From: Alphaproteobacteria bacterium
GTDB taxonomy: Bacteria > Pseudomonadota > Alphaproteobacteria > Caulobacterales > Parvularculaceae
Assembly (NCBI GenBank): GCA_030428745.1
Contig: JAUIEG010000046.1
Location: 1 to 10,962, forward strand
DNA length: 10,962 nt
Direction of reading: 5' to 3'
Under the pieces are notes generated by a model. That model was given only the letters and a program-made list of their open reading frames with translations, had not been told where the DNA came from and ran no database searches. This document shows positions 1 to 4,953 of this stretch, in pieces. The translations under genes and the position numbers were made by a program. Within the stretch, counting starts at the first letter, position 1, and every line of letters begins with the position of its first letter.

Positions 1-120
1 TTGACACCCCTCCTGATATCCGGCTTGCTGCGGGACTTTTCGTCCCGGCGCGGCTTGCCGTTTCCAGTGAGGCTGTCGTCGCCAGCGGCGAAAACCTGAC
101 AGGCGTTCAGACTTTTTTTG
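1..120 (-). promoter_or_regulatory. Putative ECF-type promoter and leader of a gene lying outside the window
   Basis: Read on the minus strand after fecR. An A-run is followed by CCTGTCAGG (95-103), then about 13 nt, then CGACGAC (75-81). This spacing resembles a -35/-10 pair of an ECF sigma promoter. A GC-rich hairpin follows (CGGGAC at 31-36, GTCCCG at 42-47, 5-nt loop), and then an AGGAGG at 9-14 close to the window edge that would serve as ribosome binding site. No gene fits inside 1-120 itself. In FecI/FecR systems the gene after fecR is normally a TonB-dependent receptor driven by the cognate sigma factor, so I infer such a gene just beyond position 1. The motif assignment is by eye and not confirmed. 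Confidence 0.4.
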
Positions 121-220
121 AAAGCAGCAGCGGTTAGCCGCCGCGCAGGCCATACCCGGCGGTCATGCGGCCAACGTCGCGCGTGCGAAAACAAACGAAC
201 GGCCGCCAAAGATCAGAAAA
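121..220. other. Intergenic spacer downstream of fecR
   Basis: About 100 nt between the fecR stop and the putative promoter region. I see no convincing small gene, no rho-independent terminator with a T-run, and no repeat here. Confidence 0.5.
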
Positions 221-1276
221 TCAGTTGGATTGGGCTGCTACCGGCCGCAGAACGATGCGGTCTCGCCGCGACCGGTCGATTGCGAGCGGGAGAATGTCGG
301 GAAGACCGTCGATCATCGCGTCGATCTGATCGGTGCGAAGCGAGGCGACGAGGGGCAAGTCGAGGAGGCTGTCGTCGGCGACGACGATTGAAACATCCGA
401 ATAGCGGTTCGCATCAGCGATGAACTCGCTTAAGGGCGCGCTCCTGTAAACAAGGCGGCCGGCGCGCCAGGAGGCGATCGCGGAGGGCGGCGTTTCGACG
501 ACATCGGTAAGGCCATCTCCGCTCGCCGGCGCGGCGACTTCCTCGCCGGCGGAAAGGCGCGCGCCGGCGACGCCGGAAACATCGTCATGGGCCTGCGCTT
601 TGTTGCGCCGGCGCACCTCGACATGGCCTTCCGCGACGGAAACAGTGACGCTGGCGGGTCCGTGACGGACGTTGAACTTCGTGCCGGTCACGCGGATTTC
701 CGCATCGCCGGAGGAAACGAAGAACGCGCGCGCATCGTCCGCGTTAACCTCAAAGAACGCCTCGCCGGTTTCGAGATAGACCCGCCTTTCCGCGCCGGAA
801 TATGCGACTTTGATTTTGCTTTTGGGCGCAAGCTCTGCGGCGCTGCCGTCCGGAAGAACGATCTCGGCGGTTTCGGCGATGCGGGTCGCATGAACGCCGG
901 GCAAGAGCCAGGCGGGCTGCGTGTAAAGGATGGCGGGAAGCAGGAGCGCCAGCGCCAGGCCCGCGGCGATGGCCGCATAGACGACGGACCGGCGGGAGGA
1001 CGCTGCGCCAACTAGGAATCCAGCAAAGAACTGCCTATTCTCGCGCCGCCCGAAATCCGGCGAAGTTGCCAATTCCCGTAAGTCATCGAGTTCGCCAACA
1101 GCGTCCCAGACTTCGCGCGCCTGGTCATAGGCGGCAGCGTGGCGGGGGTCGGCGCGGCACCAGTCTTCGAACGCGCGACGGTCTTCGGGCGTCGCGGCGC
1201 CGCCCTTGAGCCGCCAGAACCATCGCGTCGCTTCGTCGAAGACGGCGCTGTCAGCGTTTTCGGGAGCCGCGCCCAT
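221..1276 (-). CDS. FecR-family anti-sigma / sigma regulator
   Basis: 351 aa inner-membrane regulator of the cognate ECF sigma factor. In FecR systems it receives a signal from a TonB-dependent outer-membrane receptor and controls sigma activity. The N-terminal cytoplasmic part (residues about 10-65) has the DUF4880 look: DEATRWFWRLK, then FEDWCRADPRHAAAYDQA, with the conserved W and the DPRH..AY pattern. One hydrophobic segment (about 98-118) is the membrane span. The periplasmic FecR domain follows (about 128-225, with IVLPDGSAAELAPKSKI and GEAFFEVNADDARAF). The C-terminal domain (about 270-345, WRAGRLVYRSAPLSEFIADANRYS) matches the DUF4974/STN-like end. Length is normal for the family. The ATG at 1276 overlaps the end of the sigma gene by 26 nt and has GGAAGA upstream, which implies translational coupling. 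The signal sensed is unknown. Confidence 0.9.
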   Translation of the reverse strand: MGAAPENADSAVFDEATRWFWRLKGGAATPEDRRAFEDWCRADPRHAAAYDQAREVWDAVGELDDLRELATSPDFGRRENRQFFAGFLVGAASSRRSVVYAAIAAGLALALLLPAILYTQPAWLLPGVHATRIAETAEIVLPDGSAAELAPKSKIKVAYSGAERRVYLETGEAFFEVNADDARAFFVSSGDAEIRVTGTKFNVRHGPASVTVSVAEGHVEVRRRNKAQAHDDVSGVAGARLSAGEEVAAPASGDGLTDVVETPPSAIASWRAGRLVYRSAPLSEFIADANRYSDVSIVVADDSLLDLPLVASLRTDQIDAMIDGLPDILPLAIDRSRRDRIVLRPVAAQSN

Positions 1277-1859
1277 TCAGGTCTTCCGCATCTTGGTTCG
1301 CCGGCGCATCATCGAAAATCTTCAGCATTTCCTTCTTGCAGTCGCGCATGGCGCGCGAGACATGTTTGCTTACGGCGTCGGGTTTCATGCCGAGCCGCTC
1401 GGCGATTTCAGTTTCGGTCAATTCCTGAAAGCGCGCCAGCATAAACACCATCCGCCGTTTCTCCGGCATCGCGGCGATGATGGCGCGCAGCCGGTTCAGC
1501 TGGTCGCGGCGGACCGCTTCATCTTCAGGGCAGGGCGCTTCCTGTCCGATCGGGGCGAGGGGATCGGCCTTGAACCGCTCGGCGCACTCCTCCTGCGCGT
1601 GTTCTCTGCGATAGTAATCGGCAAGCTGGTTACGCGCCGCACGAAAGAGATACTGGCGGACATTGCGGATAGCATCGAGGGAGGGTCGCGCCGCGAGGGC
1701 CGCGAACACCGCGTGAGCGATGTCCGAGGCGACGGACTTTTCAGGGAGCCTGTTGCTAAGGAAGGAGACGAGGGGCCCGTGATAGGCGCGATAGGCGTCC
1801 TCAAGGTCGAACGCGTCCGGCGCCGCAGAAGAGGCAGGAAGGCCGTCGTCAGCGGGCAT
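1251..1859 (-). CDS. FecI-like ECF RNA polymerase sigma factor
   Basis: 202 aa. Region sigma-2 spans about residues 22-85 (YRAYHGPLVSFLSNRL, then VRQYLFRAARNQLADYYRR). Region sigma-4 spans about 120-178 (IIAAMPEKRRMVFMLARFQ, then the HTH ELTETEIAERLGMKPDAVSKHV). This is the two-domain architecture of an ECF sigma factor of the FecI/iron-starvation type. An open frame continues upstream to 2033, but that part encodes Arg/Pro-rich shadow sequence. The ATG at 1859 has GGAGGG (1864-1869) four nt upstream and gives a normal family length. The gene overlaps the end of xre by 11 nt and the start of fecR by 26 nt, so the three are one operon. Expected targets are a receptor gene promoter to the left and possibly its own operon. 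The cognate FecR presumably controls its activity. Confidence 0.9.
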   Translation of the reverse strand: MPADDGLPASSAAPDAFDLEDAYRAYHGPLVSFLSNRLPEKSVASDIAHAVFAALAARPSLDAIRNVRQYLFRAARNQLADYYRREHAQEECAERFKADPLAPIGQEAPCPEDEAVRRDQLNRLRAIIAAMPEKRRMVFMLARFQELTETEIAERLGMKPDAVSKHVSRAMRDCKKEMLKIFDDAPANQDAEDLNGRGSRKR

Positions 1860-2349
1860 GGGTCCCTCCGGCGCCGGCGCGGCCGGCTTTGCGCGATGCG
1901 CTCCCTTCCGCCGCCAGCCGCCTGACGATCTGGCGCACTGCGGCTCGCACAGAGGCGTTCTCGATCGCCTGGTAGCTCCGGATAAGGTCAATAAGCTCGG
2001 ACTTCCGCGACGCGGCCGCGCGCGGGCCCGCATTCAGGGGAACGAGCAGGACCGGGCTCTTCGGGTTTTTCGAGCCCCTGCGCCGAGACCCGGTCTTCAG
2101 GCCTTCGAAAAGCGCCCCGATCTCGACGCCGAGAGTTTCCGCGGCCCGGAACGCGGTGGACGCCGCCATGCGGTCCTTGCCGCTTTCGTATTTCTGGACC
2201 TGCTGGAGACTGACCCCGAGCCGGCGCCCGAGCTCGGTCTGGTTCAGGCCGCAAGACATGCGCAATTGCTGGAGGTTTGCCCCTAGCACTTCTTCGGAAG
2301 CTTTCATCGCCTTTACACTGGCGCCAGCGAAATCTCGTAGCTTTCCCAT
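1849..2349 (-). CDS. XRE-family HTH transcriptional regulator heading the sigma-fecR operon
   Basis: 166 aa from the chosen start. A Cro/CI-type HTH occupies about residues 20-83 (LGANLQQLRMSCGLNQTELG, then RRLGVSLQQVQKYESGKDRM). A basic linker (about 84-115) leads to a C-terminal helix (about 118-146, ELIDLIRSYQAIENASVRAA) of the kind common in alphaproteobacterial XRE regulators. The frame is open back to 2421, but I prefer the ATG at 2349. It has AGGA a few nt upstream, and the best promoter (TTGACC 2415-2410, 16 nt, TAAAAT 2393-2388) would start the RNA downstream of 2406, so the longer N-terminus would not be transcribed. The promoter lies inside a dyad-rich element, which suggests autoregulation. 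Its stop overlaps the sigma start by 11 nt. The ligand or stimulus is unknown. Confidence 0.8.
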   Translation of the reverse strand: MGKLRDFAGASVKAMKASEEVLGANLQQLRMSCGLNQTELGRRLGVSLQQVQKYESGKDRMAASTAFRAAETLGVEIGALFEGLKTGSRRRGSKNPKSPVLLVPLNAGPRAAASRKSELIDLIRSYQAIENASVRAAVRQIVRRLAAEGSASRKAGRAGAGGTHAR

Positions 2350-2374
2350 TTTTTCCTGCACCGTGTCCCGGTGG

Positions 2375-2419
2375 ATTGCACATATGCATTTTATGCACAT
2401 GTGCATATCGGTCAATGGC
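2375..2419. promoter_or_regulatory. Composite TGCA-dyad operator, copy 1, with divergent xre promoter
   Basis: Dense overlapping dyads: TGCAT-TTT-ATGCA (2385-2397, perfect) and the perfect 12-bp palindrome TGCACATGTGCA next to it, with a further imperfect TGCA pair on the left. On the minus strand it carries TTGACC (2415-2410) and TAAAAT (2393-2388) with a 16-nt spacer, a good sigma-70 promoter for the xre-sigma-fecR operon. A repressor bound to the dyads would cover this promoter. The same element recurs at 2691-2735. Which HTH protein binds it is inference. Confidence 0.65.
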
Positions 2420-2430
2420 AATGCTCGGGT

Positions 2431-2637
2431 GTGGCAGACCTGAGAGACTTACTGGCGAAGAATATTCGCGCTCGGCGAGGTAAGCGGACGCAGAAGGCGT
2501 TTGCGCGACGTCTCGGGCTGCACCAATCGTCTGTTAACCGAATTGAGCAGGGTCGCCAGAATGTGACGATCGATACCTTACAACTGCTATGCACCCGGCT
2601 TCGCTGCGACCTAGCCGAACTTTTTGACGACTTCTAA
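2431..2637 (+). CDS. Small XRE-type HTH protein, tandem copy A
   Basis: 68 aa, essentially a lone Cro/CI-type DNA-binding domain. The HTH is TQKAFARRLGLHQSSVNRIE, followed by the third/fourth-helix segment NVTIDTLQLLCTRLRCDLAE. It has no effector, peptidase or dimerisation domain. The frame is open upstream to a GTG at 2371, but that stretch would read through the operator. I chose GTG 2431 because the downstream paralogue has a GTG at the equivalent place, at the same distance from the same operator element. The ribosome binding site is poor. Over 59 aligned residues I count 41 identical to copy B. It is divergent from the xre-sigma-fecR operon and shares its control region, so it probably represses itself and/or that operon. 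Confidence 0.7.
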   Translation: MADLRDLLAKNIRARRGKRTQKAFARRLGLHQSSVNRIEQGRQNVTIDTLQLLCTRLRCDLAELFDDF

Positions 2638-2690
2638 ATCATTCGTGGGGACCAGTCGGAGCATTATACCTTCGACATCAGGGTCGCTTT

Positions 2691-2735
2691 AATGCGCAAT
2701 TGCATTTTATGCATATGCGCATTGACCGCCGTGGC
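2691..2735. promoter_or_regulatory. Composite TGCA-dyad operator, copy 2
   Basis: Second copy of the element at 2375-2419, offset by exactly 316 nt. Over the 32-nt core 26 positions match, and the central TGCATTTTATGCA (2701-2713) is identical. Flanking half-sites are TGCGCA/TGCGCAT variants. It sits 34 nt (core end to GTG) ahead of the second small HTH gene, the same distance as copy 1 to its gene. No strong -35/-10 pair is obvious on the plus strand. Confidence 0.65.
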
Positions 2736-2746
2736 ATCCGGCAGTG

Positions 2747-2950
2747 GTGTCAAGCTTTCGGAAAAATCTCGCGCGCAATCTTCGCGCTCGCCGCGGTGAG
2801 CTAACTCAAAAAGAGTTTGCTCGAAAGCTTGGTATAGACCAAGCCTCGGTGAATCGGATCGAGCTTGGCGAACAGAATGTGACAATTGATACGCTGCAAT
2901 TGGTCTGCACGAGATTGAAATGCACCGCAGGCGACCTGCTGGATAGTTGA
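2747..2950 (+). CDS. Small XRE-type HTH protein, tandem copy B
   Basis: 67 aa single-domain Cro/CI-type regulator. The HTH is LTQKEFARKLGIDQASVNRI, followed by the conserved NVTIDTLQLVCTRLKCTAGD segment. It is a diverged paralogue of the gene ending at 2637 (41 of 59 residues identical by hand alignment, with many synonymous differences), so the duplication is old and both copies have been kept under protein-level selection. Two adjacent in-frame GTG codons (2744 and 2747) could start it. 2747 matches the start of copy A exactly relative to the operator. The ribosome binding site is weak. The basic surface and small size suit an autorepressor or antagonist, but the target is not known. Confidence 0.7.
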   Translation: MSSFRKNLARNLRARRGELTQKEFARKLGIDQASVNRIELGEQNVTIDTLQLVCTRLKCTAGDLLDS

Positions 2951-2990
2951 ATTCCATGTTGAATTTTCAGGATTGCCATGCAATGCGAAA

Positions 2991-3230
2991 ATGATCGCTA
3001 AGACGATTGGATCAAAGCGCCATAAGGCGCTGATCGCTTTGCTGATTAAAGAGCGAAAAGTCGCAGGCTTAAACCAGACCGAGCTCGCCGACGCGCTAGG
3101 TCAATACGAGTCATTCATCGCAAGAGTGAAAAGCGGCGAGCGCCGAGTAGATGTAATCGAGTTCCTAGACATCGCCAAAGCGATCGGTTTTGATCTGAAG
3201 GCTGCCATCACAATGCTCATTCCGAAGTAA
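2991..3230 (+). CDS. Third small XRE-type HTH protein
   Basis: 79 aa. A basic N-terminal helix (SKRHKALIALLIKERKVAGL) leads into an HTH (LNQTELADALGQYESFIARV), then KSGERRVDVIEFLDIAKAIGFDL. This is the typical small Cro/CI-like regulator whose second half reads as helix 4/5 of the fold. It is clearly a different subfamily from the two tandem copies upstream. An in-frame TTG at 2973 would add six residues, but its only Shine-Dalgarno-like sequence abuts it, so I prefer ATG 2991. It lies 40 nt after copy B on the same strand and converges on the AlbA_2 gene with only 12 nt between stops, which leaves no room for a terminator. Function beyond DNA binding is unknown. Confidence 0.7.
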   Translation: MIAKTIGSKRHKALIALLIKERKVAGLNQTELADALGQYESFIARVKSGERRVDVIEFLDIAKAIGFDLKAAITMLIPK

Positions 3231-3242
3231 CCTGCAGCAATT

Positions 3243-4757
3243 TCAAGAATGCCGTTTCCGTAGGCTTTCTAATTCATCTATGCGGCTTGCTGCGCGAAAG
3301 ACGTGCCCTTTTAGTGACGAATTACCTTGAGCAGTTTCAAAGCAGTGCGCAAGCGCATCATATAGGTTTGAATTTGGAGCAAAGCCGTCGGGTAATGCCT
3401 GAACGCCACGGGCAAATGCGCTTACGTCGTCGATTTGACTGAAATCTACTGTCACACCACCAACCAAGGTATCTAACCATTTTTTTGCATCTCCAGTTGA
3501 TTTCAGCCATGCAGATTTTTCCTGCTTAAGACGTTCGATAGCGGCTTGTTTTGATGGTTTGTAAACGGCGCTTGCTTTTTCTAATGCATCGACTGCAATT
3601 TTAACGCCGCCACTACATCGGTCAGCAAAATAAAATAATGGCAGCCATTGCCGTTGCACAAAAGCTGAGACCAGAATGTATTCTAATGGGGAAGGAACGT
3701 CTTCTTGGTTTAAGAAAACCAATAACACGTCATCTGCAGTTATTGCTTTTCCGACGAAACGCTCCGCAACATCACCTTTACGGCTCACGCTTCGTATATC
3801 TCCGACAAGCCGCAATGTTGGTGCTCCTTCGGTCTCATCGAACTGACCTTTTCTTATGAAATTTATCTGATCGATCAAATCCTCATCAATAGACAATTCT
3901 GCGTACCCAGCGGACATTGAGCGCCCGCTTAAGTCTAGCACTACCGCATCGTCGGGGCCGATCTCTGAGATTTTGGTTACCTTTTTGGCAAAGCGATTTC
4001 GGCTTTGTCGATCACGTTCATTCAGTAAAGCCATCAAGTCGCCGTATTTGATTTTTGCGGTCTCCCCAGGGTAGCGATACAAGATTGCTCCTTCCTCCAG
4101 AGCGTCACCGTCCCGGCAAACCACTACAGGCGGGTAGTCGTGCTTCTCAACATACAAAACACCGATCAATTTCCCGGCGACTGGTATGACAAATTTTGTC
4201 ACAGCAGGTGTCGGCATTAGATGTTTCTTAATGTGGTGGGTAATCCTGGCGATATCGGTATTGGCAAAGCCATCGTCGGCAAGTCCAACTGCTTCGTTGG
4301 TCTCGTCTTCAACCCCAAAAAATATGTAGCCGCCCGACCTGTTCGAAAACCCGGCAATCGTTCTAACAATTCTGGATATCTTTGTTGTATCAAAAGCCGC
4401 TTTGCACTCTTGGTCGATCGTTTCGCCTCCTATCAAAACGTATTTTTCATCTTGAGCTCGTTCAAAGCGTTTCAATGCGTTTTTCTTTAAGGCCTCTGCA
4501 TTTTTGTCGCGGGTAGACCCTGCGCTGGCTTGCATCTGTCCATTTTCAAATGCAGTCAAAAACTTTTCTAAATCACTTTGAGACGCCTTAGCTACGCCGG
4601 CCCCATAATTGCCTTTTCTTACGCCGGTAATCCTTCCAGAGTTCACTGGTCGATCCGGGCGGTTGAAATAAAACTGGATGTCGCGGTTCTTCATCCCGCG
4701 GCTGAGCATTGCTTTTATCAAACCAATTTCAGCGTCAGTAACACTTCGTTTTGGCAA
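3243..4757 (-). CDS. Schlafen AlbA_2-domain protein with N-terminal HTH-like segment
   Basis: 504 aa. The N-terminus (about 5-52, EIGLIKAMLSRGMKNRDIQF then RPVNSGRITGVRKGNYG) looks like a DNA-binding HTH. The central AlbA_2 domain (about 108-245) shows the family pattern: an acidic-x-basic QECKAAF (E117, K119), TIAGFSNRSGGYIFFGVED (133-151), and later YRYPGETAKI. The C-terminal half (about 265-504) matches no domain I recognise. AlbA_2 (PF04326) proteins are annotated as nucleic-acid-binding or ATP-binding regulators, and some relatives occur in phage-defence loci; a role here is inference. The start codon is TTG, with AGGA about 10 nt upstream; no in-frame ATG precedes residue 17. The gene is visibly AT-richer than both flanks, which suggests horizontal acquisition. 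Confidence 0.75.
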   Translation of the reverse strand: MPKRSVTDAEIGLIKAMLSRGMKNRDIQFYFNRPDRPVNSGRITGVRKGNYGAGVAKASQSDLEKFLTAFENGQMQASAGSTRDKNAEALKKNALKRFERAQDEKYVLIGGETIDQECKAAFDTTKISRIVRTIAGFSNRSGGYIFFGVEDETNEAVGLADDGFANTDIARITHHIKKHLMPTPAVTKFVIPVAGKLIGVLYVEKHDYPPVVVCRDGDALEEGAILYRYPGETAKIKYGDLMALLNERDRQSRNRFAKKVTKISEIGPDDAVVLDLSGRSMSAGYAELSIDEDLIDQINFIRKGQFDETEGAPTLRLVGDIRSVSRKGDVAERFVGKAITADDVLLVFLNQEDVPSPLEYILVSAFVQRQWLPLFYFADRCSGGVKIAVDALEKASAVYKPSKQAAIERLKQEKSAWLKSTGDAKKWLDTLVGGVTVDFSQIDDVSAFARGVQALPDGFAPNSNLYDALAHCFETAQGNSSLKGHVFRAASRIDELESLRKRHS

Positions 4758-4953
4758 GAAATAAGAGTCCTATATGAGAGGAATTTATCCAAACTCGATC
4801 AGAATAGACTAATTAGTGGCGTCAAAATGCCGACACCACAGTATATTGAATGCTTGAACGCTATTCAATGGAGGGTTGATATGTGTTGTTTGTCTACGGC
4901 TTAGCGAGGCGAAGTCAGCTTGTATGTTTGGCGCCAGTAAACAGTAAGGTAAC
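4758..4953. other. AT-rich intergenic region with two inverted repeats
   Basis: Separates the AlbA_2 gene start from the ABC exporter stop, both on the minus strand. It contains an 8-bp dyad with one mismatch (GTGGCGTC 4816-4823 / GACACCAC 4832-4839), an ATTGAAT/ATTCAAT pair (4845-4851 / 4863-4869) and the palindrome CTAATTAG just before. These may be operator or leader elements for the AlbA_2 gene. I could not find a convincing -35/-10 pair or a rho-independent terminator. Confidence 0.4.

Noticed and set aside
31..47. Hairpin CGGGAC/GTCCCG as a rho-independent terminator
   Set aside because: No T-run follows the stem on either strand, and it precedes a ribosome binding site, so a leader element is more likely.
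1206..1925. A 239-codon plus-strand frame
   Set aside because: Opposite the ECF sigma gene, which has clear sigma-2 and sigma-4 regions; a shadow.
1860..2033. N-terminal extension of the sigma factor frame
   Set aside because: Arg/Pro-rich, overlaps the conserved C-terminal part of xre, and ATG 1859 has a good ribosome binding site and gives the usual family length.
2350..2421. N-terminal extension of xre (Cys/His-rich MHMCIKCICAIH)
   Set aside because: The residues come from reading through the TGCA operator repeat; the promoter -10 lies within this stretch and the ATG at 2349 has AGGA upstream. Not a zinc motif.
2375..2735. Two-unit CRISPR-like array
   Set aside because: Only two copies separated by a gene; the repeats are operator-like dyads, with no spacers or cas genes.
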